Assembly: GCA_017450645.1 (NCBI GenBank)
Contig: JAFSTE010000016.1
Coordinates: forward strand, 1 to 64,000
Origin: Eubacterium sp.
GTDB lineage: Bacteria > Bacillota > Clostridia > Oscillospirales > Acutalibacteraceae
Reading direction: 5' to 3'
Length of the DNA: 64,000 nt
The notes beneath the pieces were generated by a model. It was given only the letters and a program-made list of their open reading frames with translations, was not told where the DNA came from and ran no database searches. How positions within the stretch are numbered: the stretch's first letter is position 1; every line of letters starts with the position of its first letter. Shown here one piece after another: positions 29,801 to 37,476 of this stretch. A program made the translations under genes and the position numbers.

Positions 29801-30281
29801 CGAGGAAGCGGTTGCCGAGGAAAAGGGCGAGCGCAAGGAGGACGAAACCGAAAAGGATTGTCTTATCGACCTGCCCGTAAACGCGAACATCCCCGAGGAT
29901 TATATCACCTCTACGCCCGTGCGGCTCGAGATGTACAAAGCGATTGCTACCATTAAATCCGACAGCGACGCTAACGATATTTACGACGAGCTAACCGACC
30001 GTTTTGGCGTGCCGCCCGAGCCTGTTTACGGGCTTGTGGAAATCGCGCTTATGCGTAACACCGCGCTTGAACTCGGCATAACCGAGATTAAACAAAATGT
30101 GTCTACGGTTGAATTTTATGTTGAGGATGTAAAGATGGAATACCTCGTTGCGCTTAACGAAAAAATGCGCCAGCGCGCGACCTTTACGGCGTCCAAAAGA
30201 CCGTATATCTCAATCAAAACCGCAGGCGAAACGCCGATTGAAACGGTGCGCAACACATTAAATATTCTGCAAAATGCATAA
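26835..30281 (+). CDS. mfd: transcription-repair coupling factor Mfd
   Basis: A 1148-residue SF2 translocase that removes RNA polymerase stalled at DNA lesions and recruits UvrA. Visible domains are a UvrB-like N-terminus (~1-350), the RNA polymerase-interacting CarD-like domain (VGDYIVHNVHGIGVFEG, ~485) and the RecG-like motor. The motor has Walker A GDVGFGKTEVA, VDEEQRFG (DEEQ box), SATPIPRTL and IRGRVGRSSRRGYAY. A C-terminal TRCF domain follows. The length is normal. Confidence 0.97.
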   Translation: MSCFSSIFKKSEEFCALFDCVNARKLPAGAIGLADINKVHAVHSLCAETNQKAFIITPDEASAVRFYEDLSQFQKGVLLYPKREFTFLNVEGISREFEQIRLGVLSRIIKGSYTAVVMSAQAAVQFTMPPTALKERTFTIKTGDEIDVDAVVDSLVKAGYTRFDQVDGTSQFALRGGLIDIFPPGADEPVRIELWGSTVDSITHFDISTQRRNKMVEEIEIIPSTEVLFENKEKQAKAIDALAATLKGKAIKAREKLYDDSEKLKQGINLRCNDKYLPLAYDSNGIFDYLEGMLFVCESARVKEKLGAAQKLFDEELKWLIGEGALCKGIDKFMLSFDELCQRYENSGAIYLDSLPRGSFDTPIKHLATFKCQSLSVWTGTLSQLKDELFPLLKTGYAVVIMAGTSRAGKALAYDITEMGYDATYFEKRPKEFTRGAVSVIGGSISAGFQLSFAKFALMTLAKTNQGKKKHKRFSSKDAVRSLDELTVGDYIVHNVHGIGVFEGIQTLDLKGLRKDYIKISYAKGDALYVPVTQLDLVSKYIGPTDNAKVKINRLGSGDWKKIKHRVRESVRDMAKELIALYAKRISTKGYAFTEDTDLQRDFELRFEYEETEDQLRCADEIKGDMEKDAPMDRLLCGDVGFGKTEVALRACFKCIGDNKQCAILVPTTVLAMQHYQTALKRMEAYPVRIEMLSRFVSPTKQKQILEDLADGKVDLIIGTHRIISKDISFKDLGLLIVDEEQRFGVAQKEKIKEKFPRVDVLTLSATPIPRTLNMAMSGIRDMSLLEEAPGDRVPVQTYVMEYDFDVLCEAMEKELARAGQCYYLHNNIDTIDHTAMQIKKAIPHANIGVAHGRMTEEQLSGVWEKLIKGEIDILVCTTIIETGVDVANVNTLIIENADRMGLAQLHQIRGRVGRSSRRGYAYFTFVRGRELSEIATKRLEAIREYTEFGSGFKIAMRDLEIRGAGSLLGNKQHGHMEAVGYDMYLKLLEEAVAEEKGERKEDETEKDCLIDLPVNANIPEDYITSTPVRLEMYKAIATIKSDSDANDIYDELTDRFGVPPEPVYGLVEIALMRNTALELGITEIKQNVSTVEFYVEDVKMEYLVALNEKMRQRATFTASKRPYISIKTAGETPIETVRNTLNILQNA

Positions 30282-30285
30282 AAAC

Positions 30286-30319
30286 GAACACCTCGGTGCA
30301 TACTGTTACCGAGGTGTTC
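30286..30319 (+). promoter_or_regulatory. 12-bp hairpin holding the ribosome binding site of the M23 gene
   Basis: The perfect arms 30286-30297 and 30308-30319 have a 10-nt loop. The right arm contains GAGGTG, the binding site for ATG 30322. There is no T-run after it, so it is not a standard mfd terminator. It should hold down translation of the peptidase gene. Confidence 0.7.
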
Positions 30320-30321
30320 TT

Positions 30322-31032
30322 ATGTCTAAATCAAAATCTAACGAAAACAAAAATATCAAAGCGCTGTTTTCGGTTGTATGCCTTTGCATAATTTCGCTCG
30401 GGCTCATTGTGTACTATTCAACCGCTACAAGCAGCAGCAAAAAGGCGGAAAATCAGGTCGCTCAGCAGACCACGCTTAAAGCCGCAACCGAGGTGCAAAA
30501 CCCCGTAACAATCCCCGACACTACAAAGGCGCAGACCACAGCACAAAGCAGCACAAAACCCGCAAAAAAAGAAAAAACCACCGAGCCCGCAACTATGGAG
30601 CAGGGCGAAAACAACACGCCCTACAAAAGCTATTACAAATACCCGCTGACCGACGCTGTGCAAAACGGCTACAGCGAGGAGCTTGTGTACAGCAATACCA
30701 TGGCGGACTGGCGCGCACACCCTGCGATTGACTTTAAGGGCAGCGAGGGCGACAAGGTCGTTGCGATAAACGACGGGCTTGTAATTGATGTAATTAAGGA
30801 TAATATGCTCGGTCAGGTCGTTGTAATCGACCACGGCGGCAAGCTCGTTGCAAGGTACTGCGGACTAAAAAGCGTTAATGTTAAAAAGGGCAGTTATGTG
30901 AATATCGGTAACAAAATCGGCTCGCTCGGTGATGTTCCGTTTGAGGGCGCGGAGGATACCCACCTTCACTTTGAAACCCTGCTCGACGGCAAGAGCGTAA
31001 ACCCGCTCGAGGTTATGGGTAAGCTTGAATAA
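30322..31032 (+). CDS. membrane-anchored M23 (LytM/SpoIIQ-like) peptidase
   Basis: A 236-residue protein with an N-terminal membrane anchor (residues ~15-35), a Thr/Lys/Ala-rich linker, and a LytM/M23 domain at ~125-236. Zinc ligands are intact: HPAIDF (His and Asp) and HLHFE. The pattern HPAIDF followed by DNMLGQVVVIDHG resembles SpoIIQ, the forespore protein of the SpoIIQ-SpoIIIAH channel. A general cell-wall endopeptidase is equally possible. ATG 30322 is chosen over an upstream ATG because GAGGTG precedes it. Confidence 0.85.
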   Translation: MSKSKSNENKNIKALFSVVCLCIISLGLIVYYSTATSSSKKAENQVAQQTTLKAATEVQNPVTIPDTTKAQTTAQSSTKPAKKEKTTEPATMEQGENNTPYKSYYKYPLTDAVQNGYSEELVYSNTMADWRAHPAIDFKGSEGDKVVAINDGLVIDVIKDNMLGQVVVIDHGGKLVARYCGLKSVNVKKGSYVNIGNKIGSLGDVPFEGAEDTHLHFETLLDGKSVNPLEVMGKLE

Positions 31033-31037
31033 AAAAG

Positions 31038-31058
31038 TAACGACCGTACAGGTCGTTA
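31038..31058. terminator. bidirectional terminator
   Basis: TAACGACC (31038-31045), a 5-nt loop and GGTCGTTA (31051-31058), with TTCTTTT on the plus side and A-tract on the other. It separates the convergent M23 and small membrane-protein genes. Confidence 0.8.
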
Positions 31059-31361
31059 TTCTTTTAGGTCTATATATTTTGCGATTATAAAGCCGAGCGC
31101 TTTGCAGAACAGGGCGAACAAAAACGAGATTACAAACGCCGCCGCAAAGCCTTTTACCGCGGTGTCAAGGCTCTGATTTAAAAAGCCGAAGGAACTCAGC
31201 AGCCGCCCCTTTTGGTACTGATAAACCCAGAACGCGGTGTTAAATGTAAACGGAAACAAAAAGCTAAGTAGCCTCAGCGCAAAGCTTTCTCTGTTTTTAT
31301 ATGAGTACGCGGCGAATAGTCCGCCGAGCGTGTTACCGATAAACAGTATTAAGTAACGCAA
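31056..31361 (-). CDS. small membrane protein, unknown
   Basis: A 101-residue protein with about three hydrophobic segments (LILFIGNTLGGLFAAYS, LRLLSFLFPFTFNTAFWVY, GFAAAFVISFLFALFCKALG). TTG 31361 is the start, with GAGGGTGA upstream. I recognise no family. It is transcribed alone towards the M23 gene. Confidence 0.65.
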   Translation of the reverse strand: MRYLILFIGNTLGGLFAAYSYKNRESFALRLLSFLFPFTFNTAFWVYQYQKGRLLSSFGFLNQSLDTAVKGFAAAFVISFLFALFCKALGFIIAKYIDLKE

Positions 31362-31418
31362 GCTATCACCCTCTTGTACTTATCTTATCATTATGTACCT
31401 GCCGCGTCAACATATGCC

Positions 31419-31447
31419 TTGCAAATACGGTAAAAATATTTTATACT
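31419..31447 (+). promoter_or_regulatory. promoter of the EEP-family gene
   Basis: TTGCAA (31419-31424), 17 nt, TATACT (31442-31447). Confidence 0.7.
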
Positions 31448-31465
31448 CTATTTGAGGTGTTTAAT

Positions 31466-32374
31466 ATGAAAAAGAAGATAGGGAAAATACTTTTATCCTT
31501 ACTAAGCATTTTACTATGTATAATACTCTTTTTTGGCATAAGCAATATTTTTTATCTCGGCCATTACAAAAAGAGTCGGGAAACCTTTGACATTTCGCAG
31601 GTTGCAAAGGGTGACGAAATTACAGTTATGAGCGCTAATGTCCGCACCTGGAGCCCGACGGATACCTTTAAAAAAAGCTGGCTCTACCGCGCGGATTTGG
31701 TAATTAAAAATGTTAAGAGCGCCGAGCCTGACATCATAGGCTTTCAGGAGGTTACCAAGCACCACTACGCCTACCTTTGCGACTCGCTAAAGGGGTACGA
31801 CAATATCCTTACCTACCGCGACAACAGTGCGCTGTCCGAGGGATGCCCGATATTCTACAGCAGCGAGCGATTCGGGCTAAAGGACAAGGGCTCGTTCTGG
31901 CTCAGCGAAACGCCAGAAAAAATGAGCAAGGACTGGGGCGCGGCGTGCTACCGCATATGCTCGTACGCTATACTTAAGGACAAGCAAAGCGGCAAGGAGC
32001 TTGTTGTGTTTAACACGCACCTTGACCATGTCAGCGACGAAGCGCGGATTAACGGAATTAATGTCGTGCTCGAAAAAATTAAGCAGTTCGGCAACCTTCC
32101 GAGCATAATTATGGGCGACTTTAACGCCGACGAGAGCAGCTCGACCTACAAGGCGGCGACCGAAAACTTCCTCGACGCCAAGTATCAGACAGATAACACT
32201 ATGAAGGGCGCTACATATCAGGCGTTCGGAAAGCAGCTCGACAGAGAAAATATCGACTATTTTATGATTTCAAAAACGGGTATTAAAGTCAGCGAATACA
32301 AAATTATCGACAAGACCTACGACGGCGTTTACCCGAGCGACCACTTCCCTATTGAAATAAAAATCAAATTATAA
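31466..32374 (+). CDS. endonuclease/exonuclease/phosphatase family protein, membrane-anchored
   Basis: A 302-residue protein with one N-terminal membrane segment (residues ~8-28) and an EEP metal-phosphodiesterase domain. Family motifs are SANVRTW (Asn), GFQEV (metal Glu), NTHLDH (catalytic His), GDFNAD (Asp/Asn) and SDHFPI (final Asp-His). The fold covers DNases, sphingomyelinases and phosphoinositide phosphatases; the outward-facing anchor suggests an extracellular substrate. ATG 31466 follows GAGGTG; a GTG three codons earlier lies inside that site. Confidence 0.88.
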   Translation: MKKKIGKILLSLLSILLCIILFFGISNIFYLGHYKKSRETFDISQVAKGDEITVMSANVRTWSPTDTFKKSWLYRADLVIKNVKSAEPDIIGFQEVTKHHYAYLCDSLKGYDNILTYRDNSALSEGCPIFYSSERFGLKDKGSFWLSETPEKMSKDWGAACYRICSYAILKDKQSGKELVVFNTHLDHVSDEARINGINVVLEKIKQFGNLPSIIMGDFNADESSSTYKAATENFLDAKYQTDNTMKGATYQAFGKQLDRENIDYFMISKTGIKVSEYKIIDKTYDGVYPSDHFPIEIKIKL

Positions 32375-32412
32375 TATAATATAAAAAAACTATTTCCGGA
32401 GCGTAAAGCACT

Positions 32413-33081
32413 ATGAGCGAATTTAAAGTAATTGAGATTAAAAAATCCGTTTTTGAAAACAACGACCGCGAGGCGGACAAGCTAAGGGCTGAACTAAAGG
32501 GCAAAAAGACCTTTTTGCTAAACCTGATGTCCTCGCCCGGCAGCGGAAAAACAACGACCTTAAAACAAACTATTTCGCGCCTTAAGGACGAGTACAAAAT
32601 GGGCGTAATGGAAGCGGACATCGACTCGGATGTCGACGCAAGAACTATCGCGGATACGGGCGTGCAGTCCATTCAGCTGCACACCGGCGGTATGTGCCAC
32701 CTCGACGCGGGTATGACTAAGCAGGGGCTTGACAATATCGACGAAGACGAGTTCGACTTTATCGTGCTTGAAAATGTCGGCAACCTCGTTTGCCCCGCTG
32801 AATTCGACACCGGCGCGAGCAAAAACGCTATGATTTTATCCGTCCCCGAGGGCGACGACAAGCCGCTTAAATACCCGCTGATGTTCACGATAAGCGACGT
32901 TGTACTGATTAACAAAATCGACACCAAGAGCGTGTTTGACTTTGACGACGACGCAGTGGTAGAGCGCATTAAAAAGCTCAATCCGAACGCTGAAATATTC
33001 TTTATCTCCGCCAAAACCGGCGAGGGCATCGACGCATGGTGCGACTGGCTCAGGAGGCAGATAAACGCCTGGAACGCCTAG
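32413..33081 (+). CDS. hypB: HypB-family nickel-insertion GTPase
   Basis: A 222-residue SIMIBI GTPase. The P-loop is SSPGSGKTTT near residue 41. EADIDSDVDA, GGMCHLDAGM (metal-binding Cys-His) and INKIDTKS (guanine specificity) match HypB, which loads nickel into [NiFe] hydrogenase with HypA. The N-terminal nickel-binding CxxCGC and His-rich stretches are absent. No hypA, hypC-F or hydrogenase gene is nearby, so it may serve another nickel enzyme or depend on distant genes. Confidence 0.92.
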   Translation: MSEFKVIEIKKSVFENNDREADKLRAELKGKKTFLLNLMSSPGSGKTTTLKQTISRLKDEYKMGVMEADIDSDVDARTIADTGVQSIQLHTGGMCHLDAGMTKQGLDNIDEDEFDFIVLENVGNLVCPAEFDTGASKNAMILSVPEGDDKPLKYPLMFTISDVVLINKIDTKSVFDFDDDAVVERIKKLNPNAEIFFISAKTGEGIDAWCDWLRRQINAWNA

Positions 33082-33086
33082 AATTG

Positions 33087-33150
33087 TCAATTATCAATTA
33101 TTGTTTGAGCGAAGCGAGTAACCTCAGGCTCATAGCTCTAAGCTCATAGC
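33087..33150. repeat. intergenic repeat, 'gagcgaagcgag / agctcatagct' family
   Basis: TTGTCAATTATCAATTATTG, then GAGCGAAGCGAGTAACCTCAGG and iterated CTCATAGCT units. It is the inverse of the copy at 15831-15895 and very close to 47763-47822. Confidence 0.7.
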
Positions 33151-33156
33151 TAAAAT

Positions 33157-33186
33157 AAAAAGTGCTCCCGTTGGGAGCGCTTTTTA
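33157..33186. terminator. bidirectional terminator between hypB and hpt
   Basis: AAAAAGTGCTCCC and GGGAGCGCTTTTT with a GTT loop (one G-U pair), with T-runs on both strands. Confidence 0.88.
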
Positions 33187-33729
33187 TTCATATATTTCTC
33201 TTTTGAGTGAGCCGATGTACGGCAGGTTGCGGTACTGCTGGTCATAGTCAAGACCGTAGCCGACAACAAATTCGTCGGGCACATCGCAGCCCACATAATC
33301 GGGAGCGAGGTCAACAACTCGGCGTGCAGGCTTGTCAAGCAGGGTGCAGATTGAAATAGAATTTGCGTTCCTTGCCTGCAGCATATTGCTGACATATTGC
33401 AGCGTTCTGCCCGAGTCGAGAATGTCCTCGATTAAAAGCACGTCGTAACCCTCGAGGTCGATGTCGATATCCTTTACAATCTTAACAGAGCCGGAAGAGC
33501 GCGTTGAGCTGCCGTAGCTTGAAACCGCAAGGAAGTCGAGCTTAAGCGGCAGGTCGATATGCCTTGTAAGGTCGGTCATAAAGTAAATCGAGCCTTTGAG
33601 AATGCCTACAACAAGCAGATTTTTATCCTTATAATCCTTGGTAATCTGCGCACCGAGGCGGGCGTTAATCTCCCTTAAGTCAGCCTCGGATACGAGTACC
33701 TCCTGAATATCGTTATTTAAGCTTTTCAT
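33184..33729 (-). CDS. hpt: hypoxanthine phosphoribosyltransferase
   Basis: A 181-residue purine phosphoribosyltransferase converting hypoxanthine and guanine with PRPP to IMP and GMP. The PRPP loop is VLLIEDILDSGRTL near residue 98, and KGSIYFMTDL and LDFLAVSSYGSST are family motifs. The start lies 1 nt behind the stop of the permease gene, so it is the last gene of the nucleoside-uptake operon. That placement ties import to salvage. Confidence 0.96.
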   Translation of the reverse strand: MKSLNNDIQEVLVSEADLREINARLGAQITKDYKDKNLLVVGILKGSIYFMTDLTRHIDLPLKLDFLAVSSYGSSTRSSGSVKIVKDIDIDLEGYDVLLIEDILDSGRTLQYVSNMLQARNANSISICTLLDKPARRVVDLAPDYVGCDVPDEFVVGYGLDYDQQYRNLPYIGSLKREIYE

Positions 33730-33730
33730 A

Positions 33731-34732
33731 TCAACGCTCCTCTCTGAAGTAGGACAAGCCGAGTGACGCGGGTGGCTGATTTTCCTTCTTTTTACGCGCG
33801 GATACTATGATAAGCACGATAATTGTAACAATGTACGGAAGCATTTTGAACAGCTCGAGCTGGCGCAGCGTTGTGCCGGGCACGAACAGATAAACAATGT
33901 AAAGTCCGCCGAACACGATGGACGCGAATATACCGAGATTCGGACGCCAGATTGCAAAGATAACAAGCGCGATTGCAAGCCATCCTCTGTCGCCGAAGCC
34001 GTCGTTTGACCAAACGCCGTTAGCGTAGTCCATAACATAATACAGTCCGCCGAGTCCCGCGATAACAGAGCCGACGCAGGTTGAAACATACTTGTACTTA
34101 GTAACGTTGATGCCCGCAGCGTCCGCGGTGGCAGGGTTTTCGCCGACTGCACGAAGGTGGAGTCCGCCCCTTGTTCTGTTAAGATAAAAACCGCAGATAA
34201 CAGCGATAATTATAGCTGCATACGCAAGGAAGCCGTACGACAAGAACAGCTTGCCGAAAACGCCGAGCTTAGCCGCAAACGGCAGCTTAGCTGCGTAGAA
34301 GGCGCTTGTTCTCGTAAGGATTACCGACGGAACATCAGCCTTAACGAGCTTAATGAGCTGACCGCCGAAGAAGTTACCGAAGCCTACGCCGAAGGTTGTC
34401 AGCGCAAGACCCGTTACATTTTGGTTAGCCCTGAGCGTAACTGTTAAAAAGCAGTACAGCATACCTGCAAGCAGCGAGCCGATAATTGTGCAAAGAAGCG
34501 GAATTATAATTGCAAGAAATGCGTTAAGCGGCTGGTCCGCAGGGATTTTACTTTCGTAAATAAACGCGCCGATTACGCCGCTCATACCGCCGATATACAT
34601 AATACCGGGGATACCGAGGTTAAGGTTGCCCGACTTTTCGGTCATAATCTCGCCCGTTGCGCCGTACAAAATCGGGATGCCCTGCATTACGGCGCGGGGG
34701 AAAATTGATGCTAATGTGCTTAAAAATGCCAT
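33731..34732 (-). CDS. nupQ: nucleoside ABC transporter permease (NupQ/YufQ type)
   Basis: A 333-residue polytopic permease of the BPD_transp_2 class that works with BMP-family binding proteins. It begins with the characteristic ATPILYGATGE-like stretch (IPILYGATGEIMTEKSGNLN) and has the permease-ATPase contact region LRAVGENPATADAAGIN. With the 34734 gene it should form a heterodimeric channel for purine or other nucleosides. It lies 1 nt behind that gene. Confidence 0.92.
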   Translation of the reverse strand: MAFLSTLASIFPRAVMQGIPILYGATGEIMTEKSGNLNLGIPGIMYIGGMSGVIGAFIYESKIPADQPLNAFLAIIIPLLCTIIGSLLAGMLYCFLTVTLRANQNVTGLALTTFGVGFGNFFGGQLIKLVKADVPSVILTRTSAFYAAKLPFAAKLGVFGKLFLSYGFLAYAAIIIAVICGFYLNRTRGGLHLRAVGENPATADAAGINVTKYKYVSTCVGSVIAGLGGLYYVMDYANGVWSNDGFGDRGWLAIALVIFAIWRPNLGIFASIVFGGLYIVYLFVPGTTLRQLELFKMLPYIVTIIVLIIVSARKKKENQPPASLGLSYFREER

Positions 34733-34733
34733 A

Positions 34734-35843
34734 TTACTTTTCCTCCTTGCCGTGTTTATTAAACTTAACTTCGTAATTTACAAAGAATTCGCAGCCGATA
34801 ATGAAGAACAGGATTATACCGGTAAGAATATCGGAAAAGGACTTGTCCAATCCGAAATCGGTAGAAATCTGGTTTGCGCCAAGCTGCAAAAACGCAAGCA
34901 AAAACGAGGTAAGTATCATAACTATGGGGTTAAACTTTGCAAGCCACGATACCATAATTGCGGTAAAGCCGCGTCCGCCCGCCGTTTCGGTTGTGATTGT
35001 GTGGCTTGTGCCGCCTACAAGCAGCAGACCCGCGATACCGCACATAGCGCCCGAAAGCAGCATTGTTCTTATAATAACCTTTTTAACGTTAAGACCTATA
35101 TAACGCGCGGTGTTTTGTGATTCACCCACAACCGTAATCTCGTAACCGTGCTTGCTGTACTTTAAGTAAACATACATAAATATTGTAAGCGCAAATACTA
35201 TAAGCACGTTAAGCAGATATTTTTGGTTTGCAATAACGGGGAACCAGCCCGCCTGCGTGTCGGCATTGATAATACCGATTGTACCCGAGCCTTTTGGATT
35301 TTCCCAAACACGGGTAAAATATGCTACAAGCTGAATACCTACATAGTTCATCATAAGTGTAAACAGCGTTTCGTTTGTGTCAAGGGTAGCCTTAAACACT
35401 GCGGGGATAACCGCCCAGATTGCGCCCGCAAGCACGCTTGCAACAATCATTGTTATAATAAGCAGTCCGCTTGGCAGCTTGTTGCCGAAAAGTATCATAC
35501 ACGCTGCCGACGCAAGGCCGCCTACAAGCACCTGACCCTCGGCTCCGATATTCCAAAATCGCATTTTAAACGCGGGGGTTACGGCAAGCGATACGCAAAG
35601 CAGCATAGCAATCTCCTGCAACAGGTTCCACACACGCCTTGACGAGCCAAACGCGCCGTCAAGCATTGTTGCATACACCTTAATCGGGTTTTCGCCGCTT
35701 AGCGCCATGGTTACGATAGCGCAAACAATAAGCGCCGCTACAACCGAGCCGATACGGATAAGCGTTGAGTTAAGCACAGGCATTGACTCGCGCTTAGCGA
35801 TATGAAACAGCGGTTCGCGCTTTTCTTTAACCTTATTACTCAT
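34734..35843 (-). CDS. nupP: nucleoside ABC transporter permease (NupP/YufP type)
   Basis: A 369-residue polytopic permease. The motif FWNIGAEGQVLVGGLAS and the contact loop TVVGESQNTARYIGLNV are typical of the partner permease of BMP-type importers. The N-terminal ~20 residues are cytoplasmic and basic. It overlaps the ATPase gene by 8 bp, which implies coupled translation. Confidence 0.92.
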   Translation of the reverse strand: MSNKVKEKREPLFHIAKRESMPVLNSTLIRIGSVVAALIVCAIVTMALSGENPIKVYATMLDGAFGSSRRVWNLLQEIAMLLCVSLAVTPAFKMRFWNIGAEGQVLVGGLASAACMILFGNKLPSGLLIITMIVASVLAGAIWAVIPAVFKATLDTNETLFTLMMNYVGIQLVAYFTRVWENPKGSGTIGIINADTQAGWFPVIANQKYLLNVLIVFALTIFMYVYLKYSKHGYEITVVGESQNTARYIGLNVKKVIIRTMLLSGAMCGIAGLLLVGGTSHTITTETAGGRGFTAIMVSWLAKFNPIVMILTSFLLAFLQLGANQISTDFGLDKSFSDILTGIILFFIIGCEFFVNYEVKFNKHGKEEK

Positions 35844-37386
35844 CCTCAGCGTCCCCCTTTCCGTTAACGGTTTTTGTCATAAGAAGTCCGAGCTCGTCCT
35901 TCTTAGCGCTCTTACCGTCTACAATACCTGTTACGTTGCCCGAATTTATAACCATAATCCTGTCGCAAAGGGCGATAAGCACGTCCAAATCCTCGCCTAC
36001 GAAGATAATGGATACGCCCTCCTCCTTTTGCTTGTTAAGCAGGTTATAAATCATATATGAGGAGTTGATGTCAAGACCTCTTACCGGGTAAGCAACCATA
36101 AGAACACGCGGCTCAAGCGCGATTTCGCGGCCTACAAGCACCTTTTGAACGTTACCGCCCGAAAGACGGCGAACGGGTGTGTTAGTGCCGGGGGTTACTA
36201 CCTCAAGCTCCTCGATAATATCCTCTGCGAGCTTCTTGGGCTTTTTTCTGTCAAGGAATTCGCCCTTGCCGCTTTTGTAAGAACGAAGCATCATATTGTC
36301 GGTGATGTCCATATTACCTACAAGACCCATACCGAGTCTGTCCTCGGGTACAAACGACATCGCCACGCCGAGCTTGCGGATTTCACGCGGGGATTTGCCT
36401 ACAAGCTGCTGCTCAACCTCGTCAGAGTCGGTAAACAGAATGCTTGAGCCTTTTTCGCACCGCTGAAGACCTGCGATTGATTCGAGCAGCTCCTTTTGAC
36501 CTGAGCCCGAAATACCCGCAACGCCTAAAATCTCGCCGCTGTTAACGGTAAAGTTGATGTCGTTAAGCGCGTTTGAGCCGTCGCGGTTTTTAACGTTAAG
36601 CCTTTTAACAACAAGGCGCGGCTCCGGGTTTTTGGGGTCTTTTCTTTCTATATTAAGGTCAACCTTTTCGCCCACCATCATTTCGGTAAGCGACGCTTCG
36701 GTTGCGTCCTTGGTCAATACCGTACCTACGTTTTCGCCCTTTCTGAGCGTAGTAACGCGGTCGGAGATTTCGAGCACCTCGTGAAGCTTATGTGTGATTA
36801 TGATAATTGACTTATTATCCGCCTTCATATTGCGGAGAACGTCAAATAATTTACTTGTTTCCTGTGGGGTGAGTACAGCGGTCGGCTCGTCGAGAATAAG
36901 TATGTCCGCACCCCTGTAAAGCACCTTGATAATTTCTACAGTCTGCTTTTCCGAAACAGACATTTCGTAAATCTTTTTGTCTAAATCTAAGATAAAACCG
37001 TACTGGTCAATAATTTTTTTGATATCCTGCTTGGCTTTTTTAAGGTTAAACTTTTTACCGTCGTCAATACCAAGCACAATGTTTTCTGCGGCAGAAAAAA
37101 TGTCTACAAGTTTAAAATGCTGATGTATCATACCGACCCTGTATTTAAAAGCGTCTCTGGGCGAGCTTATAACAGCCTCTTTGCCGTCAACAAAAATCTT
37201 GCCCTCGTCGGGGAAATAAATACCCGATACCATATTCATAAGGGTGGTTTTGCCGCTTCCGTTTTCGCCGAGAATTGCTAAAATTTCGCCCTTATATACT
37301 TTTAAATCAACATTTTTGTTTGCTACAACTTTTGTTCCGAAGGCTTTGGTAATTCCTTTTAATTCGAGTGCAACCTTTTCGCTCAT
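35836..37386 (-). CDS. nupO: nucleoside ABC transporter ATP-binding protein (NupO/YufO type)
   Basis: A 516-residue protein with two fused ABC domains. Domain 1 is intact: GENGSGKTTL (Walker A), VSEKQTVEIIK (signature) and LILDEPTAVLT (Walker B). Domain 2 has GISGSGQKELL and LSGGNVQKV, but its Walker B reads LMVAYPVRGLD instead of DEP-type, the degenerate form typical of this family. It powers the two downstream permeases. It lies 90 bp behind the binding-protein gene. Confidence 0.95.
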   Translation of the reverse strand: MSEKVALELKGITKAFGTKVVANKNVDLKVYKGEILAILGENGSGKTTLMNMVSGIYFPDEGKIFVDGKEAVISSPRDAFKYRVGMIHQHFKLVDIFSAAENIVLGIDDGKKFNLKKAKQDIKKIIDQYGFILDLDKKIYEMSVSEKQTVEIIKVLYRGADILILDEPTAVLTPQETSKLFDVLRNMKADNKSIIIITHKLHEVLEISDRVTTLRKGENVGTVLTKDATEASLTEMMVGEKVDLNIERKDPKNPEPRLVVKRLNVKNRDGSNALNDINFTVNSGEILGVAGISGSGQKELLESIAGLQRCEKGSSILFTDSDEVEQQLVGKSPREIRKLGVAMSFVPEDRLGMGLVGNMDITDNMMLRSYKSGKGEFLDRKKPKKLAEDIIEELEVVTPGTNTPVRRLSGGNVQKVLVGREIALEPRVLMVAYPVRGLDINSSYMIYNLLNKQKEEGVSIIFVGEDLDVLIALCDRIMVINSGNVTGIVDGKSAKKDELGLLMTKTVNGKGDAEDE

Positions 37387-37476
37387 AATTACCTCCGATT
37401 AATAGTAAGTCACTTTAGTAAGTTAAGCCGCGGCCGCAAAAGCGACCACGGCGTTTAATATGTGCTTAAAATAAGC

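Noticed and set aside
30274-30321. Longer start for the M23 peptidase (ATG 30274)
   Set aside because: It overlaps the end of mfd and runs through the hairpin; ATG 30322 has the binding site and gives a normal membrane anchor.
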